Positions 13,196 to 21,988 of a stretch of DNA of 64,000 nt are shown here, piece by piece. The position numbers and the translations under genes were made by a program. Origin of the DNA: Salinigranum halophilum (lineage in GTDB: Archaea; Halobacteriota; Halobacteria; Halobacteriales; Haloferacaceae); assembly GCF_007004735.1 (NCBI RefSeq), contig NZ_ML660182.1, positions 302,120 through 366,119 of the forward strand. The letters are read 5' to 3'. Under the pieces are notes generated by a model. It had not been told where the DNA came from. It did not search any database and saw only the letters and a list, made by a program, of their open reading frames with translations. The number at the start of each line of letters is the position of its first letter. Within the stretch, counting starts at the first letter, position 1.

Positions 13196-15109
13196 TCAGT
13201 CGTCGAGCGTCGCCGTCGACGAGAGGTCGTCGTCGATGGCGGCGTCGGCCATCTTCTCGACCAGCGAGTCGATGACTTCCGCGCGCATCCCCTTCACGAA
13301 CTTGATCGAGCCGACGACGAGGTGTCCGCCTCCCGAGACGCCCCCGCCCACGACCTCCTCGTTGAGTTCGGCGACCATCTGCGGAATGTCCAGCCGAACG
13401 CCGTCGGAGCGGAGCACGGCGAAGTCCGGCCCGTAGCCGATGGTGATGACCGGGTCGCCCGTCTCCTGGACCTTCCGGTCGTGGAGTTGGCCCGTGGTCT
13501 TCCCGGGTGCGGGGTAGGTGAAGCGGTGGGCGAAGCGGTCGAGGTCGATGCGGTACAGGTGGGCGTCGTTGTCGAGCCGTTCGTGTTCGACGTGCGGTTC
13601 GGCGGCGTCGAGCTGGCGTTCGACGTCGCGCTCGGCTCGTTCGGAGAGGAACGACACGAGCTCTTCGTGGCGCTCGTCGTCGTCACAGCCGACGTCGAGG
13701 ACGTCGTTGACGAGCGACTGGCCGTCGGAGTACCGGAGCCAGTGGGCGGCGTAGTCGAGCGCCTCACCGATGTCCTGGAGCTTCTCTCGCGGGTACCCCT
13801 CCTGCTCCGCGAGGTCGACGAACTCGCCCATGACTTCGGCTTTCGAACGGTCCGAGAGCCCCGCGACGGCGGGAACGTGGCGGAGTTCCTCGGTCACGGA
13901 GGGGTCGATCATCCGGGCGAGTTCGACGCACATCATCCCCGTCGTGATGCGGTAGTCCTCGCCGTGGAGGTAGGGGTTGACGTGCGCGTCCAGCAGCGGT
14001 TCGACGGCCTCGGGGTCGGGGTGGTGGTGGTCGACGACGGCGATGGGGACGTCGTAGTGGGCGAGGTTCTGGTAGGCGGGCACGTCCTCCTCGGTCGAGC
14101 CGTTGTCGAGCATGAGGAGGAGCGGGAGTTTCTGACCGTGTCGGGAGCGACCTTCGAGCGCGAAGTTGAGGTCGCGCGTGACGTCCTCCATCTCGTAGAA
14201 CGGCGCCTTCGACGGGAGACGCTTACAGAGGTGCCTGGAGGCGTCGTCGTCGTCGTGGGTCCGTTCGATGAATCGGTCGAGCGCCAACTGGACCGGGAGG
14301 GCCGCACACATCCCGTCGCCGTCGGCGTGGTGGCGGACGCGGATGGGCCGGCCTTCGAGCACCGTCCGGCGAAGCAGGCGGGCGACCTCCTTCAACTCCT
14401 CGCGGATGGCCTCGAACGCGGGCCACTCGACGAAGGCGTCGACCGCGTGCGGGGCCGCGCGCTCGGTCAGCGCCGACTCGATACGCTCGCGCGCCGCTTC
14501 GGCAGCCTCCCCGTCGAGCAGGGTGACGTCGTCGACCTCGACCTGAGCAGCACCGTCGTGTTCCTCGACGGTGCCGACGACGCGCACGACGTCGTCGAGG
14601 TCGACCTCGGGGTAGGCGCGGACGCCGGCCTCGGCGAAGGCGGCGCAGGCGACGATGCCCGAGTGGTCGACGATGCGGAAGACCGTGGGACCGCCGGTCT
14701 GTTTGATCTGCGAGACCGTCCCCTCGATTGTCACGTCGGCGCCGGTCTGGATGTCGGCGATACCCGTGATGGTCGGTTCGTGGTCGACGGTCTCGGTGCG
14801 GTAGTTCTCGACGTCGGCGGTGGAGAAGGAGATGTCGCCGTTGTCGCGAATCTCGTCGAGACGGACGACGAGGCGGTCCCCGACGCTGTACGCGCCGTCG
14901 AGGTTCGACTCGTGGATGAGCCCCGAGACGACGTCGGAGATGTCGACGAACACGCCGTAGTCGACGACGCCGTTGACGACCGCGTGGTAGTAGTTCCCCT
15001 CGCGTACCTCGTCGAGGGTGCAGTTCGGAGCGAGATCGTAGACCGTCGGCCGCGGGTCCGAACTCGAACCCGCGTCCGCGCCGGAATCCCCGGCGTTGTC
15101 TGCAGTCAT
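13196..15109 (-). CDS. S1-OB-DHH RecJ-like phosphoesterase/nuclease
   Basis: 637 residues. An S1 domain (about 25-90, VNGVVDYGVFVDISDVVSGL) and an OB-like domain (about 110-190) precede the DHH core, with HHADGDGMCAA and the DHH motif in AVVDHHHPD. A glycine-rich GGGVSGGGH (DHHA1-like) lies near the C-terminus. Archaeal proteins of this layout are RecJ-like single-strand nucleases in repair or RNA turnover. Start ATG 15109 is supported by a CTTATC TATA-like box about 28 nt upstream; the frame stays open upstream but reads a promoter region. Divergent from the ribL pair. Confidence 0.9.
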   Translation of the reverse strand: MTADNAGDSGADAGSSSDPRPTVYDLAPNCTLDEVREGNYYHAVVNGVVDYGVFVDISDVVSGLIHESNLDGAYSVGDRLVVRLDEIRDNGDISFSTADVENYRTETVDHEPTITGIADIQTGADVTIEGTVSQIKQTGGPTVFRIVDHSGIVACAAFAEAGVRAYPEVDLDDVVRVVGTVEEHDGAAQVEVDDVTLLDGEAAEAARERIESALTERAAPHAVDAFVEWPAFEAIREELKEVARLLRRTVLEGRPIRVRHHADGDGMCAALPVQLALDRFIERTHDDDDASRHLCKRLPSKAPFYEMEDVTRDLNFALEGRSRHGQKLPLLLMLDNGSTEEDVPAYQNLAHYDVPIAVVDHHHPDPEAVEPLLDAHVNPYLHGEDYRITTGMMCVELARMIDPSVTEELRHVPAVAGLSDRSKAEVMGEFVDLAEQEGYPREKLQDIGEALDYAAHWLRYSDGQSLVNDVLDVGCDDDERHEELVSFLSERAERDVERQLDAAEPHVEHERLDNDAHLYRIDLDRFAHRFTYPAPGKTTGQLHDRKVQETGDPVITIGYGPDFAVLRSDGVRLDIPQMVAELNEEVVGGGVSGGGHLVVGSIKFVKGMRAEVIDSLVEKMADAAIDDDLSSTATLDD

Positions 15110-15247
15110 ACGTTCAGGTGACGGCCGGCCGGTGATAAGCGTTTCATCATGGGTTCGGGCCCGCCTCGACACCCGGCCGGTCGTGAAACCGGCCGACTCC
15201 TCGGGGGTACCGGAACGCTTAGATGCGGACGCACCCGAGGGTGGCGT

Positions 15248-15523
15248 ATGCTCTTGCTCCGGTCGAGCGGCGTCGTCGGTATCGTTGCCGACGCGCTCTG
15301 GTCCGCGCCCGAAGCCTCCCGCGAGACCCACCCTGACGAGTGTCTGGGCCTCCGCCGCGCGGCCGTACACGCACACGGACACGACCTCGACGCGTCCGGA
15401 ACCCGAACGGCCCACCTCGTCGTCGCGCCGTCTCAACCGGACGGCTGGTCGGCATCCGACTCGACGGGCGACCCCGCAGACGCCGGTGAGTTCTTGAACT
15501 CCACCGAGGAGGACCTCCCGTGA
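15248..15523 (+). CDS. Conserved-looking protein upstream of ribL
   Basis: 91 residues, starting [21 protein letters not shown] beta-helix start and Ala/Asp-rich remainder give no recognised motif. ATG 15248 has a CTTAGAT TATA-like box about 28 nt before it. The stop overlaps the GTG start of ribL (GTGA), so the two genes form an operon. Function unknown; coupling suggests a link with flavin synthesis. Confidence 0.7.
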   Translation: MLLLRSSGVVGIVADALWSAPEASRETHPDECLGLRRAAVHAHGHDLDASGTRTAHLVVAPSQPDGWSASDSTGDPADAGEFLNSTEEDLP

Positions 15524-15957
15524 CGAGTCGACGCGTGGTCGCACAGGGGACGTTCGACCTCCTCCACCCCGGTCACCTCCACTACTTCGAGGAGGCGCGA
15601 GAAATGGGCGACGAACTCCACGTCATCGTCGCTCGCTGCGAGAACGTCACGCACAAGGCACCGCCGATCCTCGACGACCGCCAACGCCGCGACATGGTCG
15701 GGGCGCTGGACGTCGTCGACACGGCCCGACTGGGGCATCCCGACGACATCTTCGTCCCGATTCGCGAAATCGACCCCGCCGTCATCGTCCTCGGCCACGA
15801 CCAGCACCACGACGAAGACGCCCTCCGAGAGGCGCTCGCCGCCCGCGGACTCGACTGCGAGGTGGCCCGCGCCTCGGCGCGCGAACCGGCCTACGAGGGA
15901 GAACTCCTCTCGACGGGCCGTATCATCGAGCGAGTCCTCGACCAGCGCGGCGACTGA
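15520..15957 (+). CDS. ribL: FAD synthase RibL (archaeal cytidylyltransferase type)
   Basis: 145 residues. The nucleotidyltransferase motif [13 protein letters not shown] (HxGH) lies at the N-terminus and [10 protein letters not shown] at the C-terminus, the layout of archaeal RibL, which adenylates FMN to FAD using ATP (CTP in some relatives). Length fits the family. The GTG start at 15520 overlaps the upstream stop and is the only start that keeps the QGTFD strand complete. Glycerol-3-phosphate cytidylyltransferases share the fold, but archaeal context favours RibL. Confidence 0.82.
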   Translation: MTSRRVVAQGTFDLLHPGHLHYFEEAREMGDELHVIVARCENVTHKAPPILDDRQRRDMVGALDVVDTARLGHPDDIFVPIREIDPAVIVLGHDQHHDEDALREALAARGLDCEVARASAREPAYEGELLSTGRIIERVLDQRGD

Positions 15958-16095
15958 CGGACACTCGGGCGGTGGTCGGTGCAGTCACTGTGACCGGGAA
16001 ATCGACGCACGAGGCCTGACCTCGCGGTCGTCGTGTCGAGTGAAGAGGAAGAACCGTGTTGCACGCCGGACGGGCCGCCGCGACGGCCGCGACGC

Positions 16096-16956
16096 TCAGT
16101 TCCCGGTCGGGGTCGGCGTGGCGGTTGCGGTCGCGTTCGGCGTGGCGGTCACGGTGGCGTTCCCGCTCGGAGTCGCCGTGGCGGTTGCGGTCGCGTTCTG
16201 ACTCGGCGTGGCGGTTGCCGTCGCGGTTTCGCTGGGCTGTTGCTCGTCGAGGAACTGCTGGTACTCCTCTTGGGAGACGACCTTGACGGTGAAGTACATC
16301 TGCGAGTGGGCGACGCCACAGTACTCCGTACAGTAGCCCTGGTACGTTCCTTCCTCGTAGGCGACCGTCTTGATAGTGTTCGTCGCGCCCGGCATCGCGT
16401 CCTGCTTCAGGCCGAGTTCGGGGACGGCGAAGCCGTGTATCACGTCAGTCGAGGTTATCTCGAAGTAGACGTCGGTGTCCGCGGGGATGACGATCTGCGG
16501 GCTCCCATCGACCGTGGGAGCGGTGACGCCCTCCTCCTCGGGGTAGCGCATGTTCCAACCCCACTGGAACGCCTCGGCCTCGACGACGACGTCGGCCTCG
16601 CCGGGACCATCGTCGTTCATGCCGGGCATGTAGGTGACGTTCGGGTTCGCGAGCACGCCGTAGGAGGCAACGCCGACGAACAGGAGGACGGCGGCGGTAG
16701 CGATTGTCCAGGTGATCTCGAGGCGGCGGTTCTCCCTTGTCGGCTGTGCCTCGTCGCTGCGCCGGAACCGGATCACCGTGTAGATGAGGATAGCCTCGGT
16801 GATGACGGTGATGGGAATCGCAACGTACAGTAGTTTTCCGTTGAGCTCGTTTATCAGACCCGACGTCGCAGACGTCTGCGCGGCGACGGGATCAGCGGCC
16901 AGTGCGAGGGCGACCGCAGAGAGGAGTGTGACGAGCCCGAGTCGCGTCCGTCTCAT
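16096..16956 (-). CDS. coxB: Cytochrome c oxidase subunit II with sequon-rich tail
   Basis: 286 residues. A signal-like N-terminus (about 1-26), two membrane helices (about 40-62 and 83-105), then the periplasmic-type cupredoxin domain. The CuA ligands are complete: His in DVIHGFAVP and the cluster YCTEYCGVAHSQM (C, E, C, H, M). It passes electrons from a small copper or heme donor to subunit I. The last ~45 residues are a Thr/Ala repeat with N-A-T triplets, probable N-glycosylation sites. A GGTATTTACG box lies about 30 nt upstream. The heme O synthase gene is divergent, as expected for heme-copper oxidase loci. Confidence 0.93.
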   Translation of the reverse strand: MRRTRLGLVTLLSAVALALAADPVAAQTSATSGLINELNGKLLYVAIPITVITEAILIYTVIRFRRSDEAQPTRENRRLEITWTIATAAVLLFVGVASYGVLANPNVTYMPGMNDDGPGEADVVVEAEAFQWGWNMRYPEEEGVTAPTVDGSPQIVIPADTDVYFEITSTDVIHGFAVPELGLKQDAMPGATNTIKTVAYEEGTYQGYCTEYCGVAHSQMYFTVKVVSQEEYQQFLDEQQPSETATATATPSQNATATATATPSGNATVTATPNATATATPTPTGN

Positions 16957-17097
16957 GCTAAGCGGAGGTTAGGAACTGTGACGTAAATACCTACTGACTC
17001 GACTGTCACCGGCGTCTCGTCCGGGGGTTCTGTCCGCCGCGACGGGGAGCAACGAAGCGGGGTGTCTAAGTAGGACGGCTCCCAAGTCGTGATAGAT

Positions 17098-18555
17098 ATG
17101 TCGCGCGACGCACGCGAGTCGCGGGCGTGGGACGGAGGGCACGGACGGTTCCCCGGCCTCCTCGCGGCCGCGGCCATGGCGGTCTATCTCCTGTTGCTCG
17201 TCGGTGCGACGACCGCGCTGACGGACGCGGCCTCGGCGTGTGCGGCGTGGCCAGCCTGTGGTGACGGGCTCGCGCTCCCGTCGACGGCCGACGGCTACGT
17301 CGCCCTCGGCCACCGGGTCGCGGCGGTGCTCGTCGGCCTCCTCGTCGCCGGCGTCCTCCTCTCCGCCTGGCGCGGGGACGAGTCCCGCCGCGTCCGCGCG
17401 GCGACGACCCTCTCCGCCCTCCTGTACCCGCTTCAGGCCGGACTGGGTGCGCTCGTCGCCACGACCGCTGGCGGCGCACTTCGGGCCGCACACCTCGTGG
17501 TCGGGATGGTCATCTTCGGTGGTCTCGTCGCCGCGCTGGCGTGGACGCTCGAGACACGAACCGGCTCGAAGGACGCACCGACGCCCACGACCGACACGGT
17601 CGAACCGGTCGCCTCGGACGAACCGACTCTCGACGAACCCGAACCCGGTCGCGACCGGCCGTCGCTCCCGGATTCGCCGCTCGCCCGCGCCAAGACGGTC
17701 GCGTACGCGTACTTCCGCCTGACGAAGCCGCGGCTGATGTGGCTGCTCTGTCTCGTCGCGAGCGCGGGCATGGCGCTCGCCGGGTCGATCCAGCCCGGCC
17801 TCACGCCGGGAGTGATGCTCGCGACGCTCGGTGGGGGCGTCCTCTCCATCGGGTCGGCGGGCACGCTGAACCACGTCCTCGAGCGCGACATCGACCGGAA
17901 GATGCAGCGGACCTCCGACCGGCCGCTGGCGACAGACATCGTCCCCGTCCGGAACGCGCTCGCGTTCGCGGCTGTCCTCGCCGTCGCCTCGGTCGCACTG
18001 TTCGCCTCGGTGAACCTCCTTGCGGCCGTCCTCGGTCTCGGTGCCATCGCTTTCTACTCGGTCGTCTACACGCTCTTGTTGAAGCCGAACACGGTCCAGA
18101 ACACCGTCATCGGCGGCGCGGCCGGCGCGCTCCCGGCGCTCATCGGCTGGGTCGCCGTCACCGGCTCCATCGGCTGGGGCGGGCTTGCGCTGGCGACGGT
18201 CATCTTCCTCTGGACACCCGCGCACTTCTACAACCTCGCCCTGGCGTACAAGGACGACTACGAGCGCGGTGGCTTCCCCATGATGCCGGTCGTCCGCGGC
18301 GAGACCGTCACAAGAAAGCACATCGTCTGGTACCTCGGCGCGACCCTCGTGGCCGCCGGCGCGCTGGGAACGATGACGGCGCTCGGCTCCGTCTACGTCC
18401 TCACGAGCGTCCTCTTCGGGGGCGTCTTCCTCTGGATGGTCGTCCGCCTCCACTACGAACAGAGCGAGGGAGCGGCGTTCCGGGCGTTCCACGCCTCGAA
18501 CGCCTACCTCGGTGCGCTACTGTTGGCCATCGTCGTCGACACGCTCGTCGTCTGA
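17098..18555 (+). CDS. ctaB: Heme O synthase with CtaA-like N-terminal domain
   Basis: 485 residues. The first ~165 residues contain four hydrophobic helices and a CAAWPACGDG motif like that of heme A synthase (CtaA). A Pro/Asp/Glu-rich linker leads to the UbiA-type prenyltransferase with NHVLERDIDRKMQRTSDRP and YKDDYERGGFPMMP, the Asp-rich farnesyl-diphosphate sites. It farnesylates protoheme for the oxidase. Haloarchaeal CtaB proteins are known to carry such an N-terminal extension. ATG 17098 follows a CTAAGTAG box by about 27 nt; a GTG at 17089 is possible. Confidence 0.9.
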   Translation: MSRDARESRAWDGGHGRFPGLLAAAAMAVYLLLLVGATTALTDAASACAAWPACGDGLALPSTADGYVALGHRVAAVLVGLLVAGVLLSAWRGDESRRVRAATTLSALLYPLQAGLGALVATTAGGALRAAHLVVGMVIFGGLVAALAWTLETRTGSKDAPTPTTDTVEPVASDEPTLDEPEPGRDRPSLPDSPLARAKTVAYAYFRLTKPRLMWLLCLVASAGMALAGSIQPGLTPGVMLATLGGGVLSIGSAGTLNHVLERDIDRKMQRTSDRPLATDIVPVRNALAFAAVLAVASVALFASVNLLAAVLGLGAIAFYSVVYTLLLKPNTVQNTVIGGAAGALPALIGWVAVTGSIGWGGLALATVIFLWTPAHFYNLALAYKDDYERGGFPMMPVVRGETVTRKHIVWYLGATLVAAGALGTMTALGSVYVLTSVLFGGVFLWMVVRLHYEQSEGAAFRAFHASNAYLGALLLAIVVDTLVV

Positions 18556-18566
18556 CTCCCGAACCC

Positions 18567-19274
18567 ATGTCCACCGTCACCCGCCTCGACTGGCGCCCCA
18601 CGAAGTCGGACCTGCTCGTGGGTGCCATCGTCGTCAACGCCGAGATACTCGCCGTCTTGCTCTACCTCGCCGCCGAGTCCGTCAGTGTCGACTCGTGGCG
18701 GTTCATCCTCTACGCGTTCGTCTGGATCAACGCCGGGCTGTACGCCGTGGCGAAGACGCGACCCGCCGAGGCCAGCGCGCGGACGAAGCGGCTGGCGCTG
18801 CTCGTCGCCGGCGGCTACTTCCTCCTCCTCGCTGTCGCCGGTGGCATCCTCGGCCCGAGCCACACCAGCCCTCTCGCCTCGCTCGTCACCGACGGGCACC
18901 TCCACAGCCACGGGACGGCGGCGGCCGGAAGCTTCGACGTTCGGTTCCTCCCGCCCGGCTGGGGTCCGGCGCTCGTCTACCAGGGGTCGTGGGTGCTCGT
19001 CATCCTCATGCCGTACAAGGTCATCGGCTACCTCTCCCTGGCGTATCTCGTCTACGCGACGGTCATCGACGCGGCCGGGACGGCCCTCTCGGGGTCGCTC
19101 GGTCTGCTCTCGTGTGTCTCGTGTGCCTGGCCCGTCGTCGGGTCGCTCGTCACCACCATCTTCGGCTCGGGGTCGTTCGTCGTCGCCGCCGCCACCACCT
19201 GGCCCTACGACATCTCCACCGTCGCCTTCCTCGCGACGGTGGCGCTGTTGACGTGGCGGCCGCTCGCCCGGTAG
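18567..19274 (+). CDS. Six-TM protein following ctaB
   Basis: 235 residues with about six hydrophobic helices; a LLSCVSCAWPVVGSLV segment places a CxxC inside a membrane helix (about residue 188). It starts 11 nt after ctaB and so is probably co-transcribed. No family name can be given with confidence; its position suggests a role in oxidase assembly, copper or heme handling, or energy metabolism. Confidence 0.75.
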   Translation: MSTVTRLDWRPTKSDLLVGAIVVNAEILAVLLYLAAESVSVDSWRFILYAFVWINAGLYAVAKTRPAEASARTKRLALLVAGGYFLLLAVAGGILGPSHTSPLASLVTDGHLHSHGTAAAGSFDVRFLPPGWGPALVYQGSWVLVILMPYKVIGYLSLAYLVYATVIDAAGTALSGSLGLLSCVSCAWPVVGSLVTTIFGSGSFVVAAATTWPYDISTVAFLATVALLTWRPLAR

Positions 19275-19395
19275 CCCACAACTCTTCCACCTCCCGGTAC
19301 CTCCTTTGCGGACGGACTCTCCGTTTTCGCCGGAAGTGCGACGCGGAAACAGCACCGAGGTGGGCTTATTCGGGAGACGGCAGAATCGACTGTCG

Positions 19396-19878
19396 ATGGG
19401 TTCAGTTGTCTCATCGGAAACGACCGTCTCGGTACAGCACGAGTGGCTGAGTGCAGGCGTCGCGGGCATCGTGGGGACCGTCGTCTTCGGCGCGGTCCAG
19501 ATGGCGATGGGCGCGACGGGCGTCATCGCGGTCGCTATCCCCGCCCTGTACGGCCTCTCCGGTCCGAATCTCGCCGCCGGCTGGGCAATCCACCTCGTCC
19601 ACGGGGCGCTGTTGGGGCTCGGCTTCGCGCTCCTCGCGACGCGGCCCGCGGTGCGGCCGTACGCGACGCAGACCGGCACGGCCGCCGCAGTCGGACTCGC
19701 GTACGGGCTCGTCCTCACCGTCCCGACCGCCGGCGTCGCCATGCCGCTGTGGCTCTCCGCAGTCGGCTTCCCGAACGCTCCGCCGCTCCCGAACCTCACG
19801 CTGATGGGGTTCGTCGGTCACGGCGTCTACGGGCTGGTGCTCGGGGCGACGTACCCGACGCTCCGTCGACTGCTGTAG
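19396..19878 (+). CDS. Four-TM protein, unrecognised
   Basis: 160 residues with hydrophobic helices near 20-43, 55-75, 90-115 and 133-152, several rich in small residues (AGVAGIVGTVVFGAVQMAMG). Resembles small haloarchaeal membrane proteins without known function. ATG 19396 is preceded by GGCTTATTC about 25 nt upstream, a leaderless promoter; the in-frame start at 19306 lies upstream of that box and is unlikely. Confidence 0.75.
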   Translation: MGSVVSSETTVSVQHEWLSAGVAGIVGTVVFGAVQMAMGATGVIAVAIPALYGLSGPNLAAGWAIHLVHGALLGLGFALLATRPAVRPYATQTGTAAAVGLAYGLVLTVPTAGVAMPLWLSAVGFPNAPPLPNLTLMGFVGHGVYGLVLGATYPTLRRLL

Positions 19879-19931
19879 GGCGCGCTCGCGACTCCCGGAC
19901 TGTTTTTGTCTCGCGGCGGCGAAGTCGAGGT

Positions 19932-20162
19932 ATGACCGACGTCGAAATCGAGTACTGCGTCCCCTGTGGCTTTCTCGACCGCGCACAGGACATCCAGCAC
20001 GCGCTCCTCCGACAGTTCGGCGAGCGTCTCGACCGTGTCGCTCTCGTCACCGGCGACCACGGCGTCCTCCAGGTACGCGTCGGCGACGAGGTCGTGTGGG
20101 ACAAAGCCGACGACGAGTACGACGTCGACGAGGTTACCCGACGTCTCCGCGAGTACGTCTGA
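19932..20162 (+). CDS. SelW-like Rdx family redox protein
   Basis: 76 residues: VEIEYCVPCGFLDRAQDIQH at the N-terminus holds the thioredoxin-like CxxC, followed by two strands (VALVTGDHGVLQVRVGDEVVW). Size and motif placement match the Rdx (SelW/SelT/SelH) family, with Cys in place of selenocysteine. Such proteins are thought to act in thiol redox control. Followed 4 nt later by a membrane hydrolase-like gene. Confidence 0.82.
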   Translation: MTDVEIEYCVPCGFLDRAQDIQHALLRQFGERLDRVALVTGDHGVLQVRVGDEVVWDKADDEYDVDEVTRRLREYV

Positions 20163-20166
20163 ATCG

Positions 20167-20580
20167 ATGAAGTCTGCGGAACACGCGGCCGTCGGCGCGG
20201 TCGTCGGTGCCGTGGCCGTGGCGCTCTTCTTGCCGTCCGAGTCGCTCTCGATACAGGCTGCGCTCTGGGCGGGTGGCGTGTTCTTCTCCGTCTTCATCGA
20301 CCTCGACCACTTCGTCATCGCCCGCGCGATGCGCGGGGACTGGTCGAACCTCCGGCGCGCCGTGACGAACCCTCGGGTGGGGCTCGTCGACCAGGAACAG
20401 GTGTTCGCCGACGTCGACGAGCCACGCCTCCGGCAGTATCGTCTCCTCTCACACCTGTTGCTCGGGGGTGTGCTGGTCGCGCTTGCCTCCCGCCTCACCG
20501 TTGGACTCGGCGTCTTCGTCGCCGTGCTCCTCTACGCTCACGTCGTTGCGGACCTCGTTCGCGACGCTGAACTGGCGTGA
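20167..20580 (+). CDS. DUF457/YdjM-like membrane metal-dependent hydrolase
   Basis: 137 residues. It has an early His (SAEHAAVGAVVGAV), IDLDHF after the second helix, SHLLLGG in the middle and AHVVADL at the end, the spaced His/Asp set of membrane-bound YdjM/DUF457 proteins. Three to four hydrophobic helices. The substrate is unknown. It begins 4 nt after the Rdx gene and is probably its operon partner. Confidence 0.72.
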   Translation: MKSAEHAAVGAVVGAVAVALFLPSESLSIQAALWAGGVFFSVFIDLDHFVIARAMRGDWSNLRRAVTNPRVGLVDQEQVFADVDEPRLRQYRLLSHLLLGGVLVALASRLTVGLGVFVAVLLYAHVVADLVRDAELA

Positions 20581-20842
20581 ACGGTCCCGTCACCGTCAGT
20601 TCCGTCCTCGAATCGACCGGCACGCGTGCCACTCGGCCGTTCGCGTGCTGACAGTCAGTACTGTCTCTCGTACGGCGTCGTACTGAACACCCGCTCCCCG
20701 CCGCACGTCGGTCGTCAGGTCATCGCCCGGAAGAGGGTGGCCTCGGCTTCGGATAAGAACGCTCGGCCGTCGTGTGGAGTGGCCCCGCGACCGGTCAGAA
20801 CACCACGTCGTCGCCGCGGAGAACCGGACCGGGTCGCCGAGT

Positions 20843-21871
20843 TCAGTGACCCCAGCGCCGCTTCGACGCTGGGTCCTCGTACCGGGCGTTCTCGATGCGC
20901 TCGAACTGAGTGGGTGAGAGAGAGATGTCGCAGGCACCGACGTTCTCGTCCAACTGGTCGACGGTGCGAGCGCCGACGATGGGGACGCAGGTGAACGCCT
21001 CCTGCTCCATGAGCCAGCGAAGCGCGACCTGTGCGGGGGTCGCGTCGAGTTCGCCGGCCACCGCCCGAATCGCATCGAGGACGTGCCAGCCACGCTCGGA
21101 GAGGTAGTAGTCCGAGAACGAGTCGTAGATGGTGGCACGCGAGCCGTCGGGAGCTTTCACCTGTTTCGGGTCGTCGGGGTCCGCACGTTCGTACTTGCCC
21201 GTCAGGAAGCCGCCCGCGAGCGGCGAGTACGGACAGACCGCGAGCTCTTGGTCCGCGCAGACGTCGAGGTAGTCCGCGACGTCGTCGCGGTATGCGGCGT
21301 GAAAGAGCGGCTGCGTCACCTCGAAGCGCTCCCAGTCGTGCTGTGCGCTCCGTCCGAGCGCCTTCATGAGTTTCCAGCCGGCCATCGTCGACGCGCCGAG
21401 GTAGTTCACCTTCCCCTCCTCCACGAGGCGGGTGAGCGTCGAGAGCGTCTCGTCGATGGGCGTCTCGTCGTCCCAGCGGTGGATGTAGTAGACGTCGAGG
21501 TAGTCGGTTCCCAGCCGTTCCAGGGTCCCCTCGATCTGTCGGCGGATGTGGGGCCGCGAGAGGCCCGACCCGTTGGGGTTCGACTCGTCGAAGCCGAAGT
21601 ACACCTTCGACGCGAGGACGTACTGGTCGCGGTCGCGGCCGGCGAGCCAGTCGCCGATCCACTTCTCACTCGTCCCATTGGGGTCGCCGTAGACGTTCGC
21701 CGTGTCGATGAACGTCCCGCCGTGTTCGGCGAACCGGTCGAGGAGCGTGTGTGCTTCGTCGCGCGTCGTCTCCGGCCCCTCGGGCGAGTCGCGCCCGAAC
21801 CGCCACGTGCCGAAGCAGAGTTCAGACACCTGTGTCCCCGTCGACCCGAGCCGTCGGTAGTCCATGCTCAT
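20843..21871 (-). CDS. Aldo/keto reductase
   Basis: 342 residues, TIM barrel. The catalytic tetrad is visible: Asp and Tyr in DTANVYG, Lys in ASKVYFG, His in YYIHRWD; the C-terminus has PIVGARTVDQLDENVG, the NADPH-binding segment. It would reduce an aldehyde or ketone (possibly sugar) with NADPH. ATG 21871 chosen (a second ATG two codons later is possible). It is divergent from the Gfo/Idh/MocA gene, suggesting shared sugar-related regulation. The 262-nt gap on its 3' side has only an inverted repeat, GACAGT/ACTGTC (20650-20665). Confidence 0.9.
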   Translation of the reverse strand: MSMDYRRLGSTGTQVSELCFGTWRFGRDSPEGPETTRDEAHTLLDRFAEHGGTFIDTANVYGDPNGTSEKWIGDWLAGRDRDQYVLASKVYFGFDESNPNGSGLSRPHIRRQIEGTLERLGTDYLDVYYIHRWDDETPIDETLSTLTRLVEEGKVNYLGASTMAGWKLMKALGRSAQHDWERFEVTQPLFHAAYRDDVADYLDVCADQELAVCPYSPLAGGFLTGKYERADPDDPKQVKAPDGSRATIYDSFSDYYLSERGWHVLDAIRAVAGELDATPAQVALRWLMEQEAFTCVPIVGARTVDQLDENVGACDISLSPTQFERIENARYEDPASKRRWGH

Positions 21872-21988
21872 ACCATTGGATTGACCGACCGCCGACAAAA
21901 CCCTCGGGGTTGCGGTCGGCGTCTGGAGACGGGACCGAACACCTGCCCCGACCCACGCACTTATTCGGCTCCCCGCCACCACCCCGGT

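Noticed and set aside
12767..15121. 784-codon plus-strand frame
   Set aside because: Antisense to the S1-DHH RecJ-like gene and in the wrong frame for the PLD fragment; no motif.
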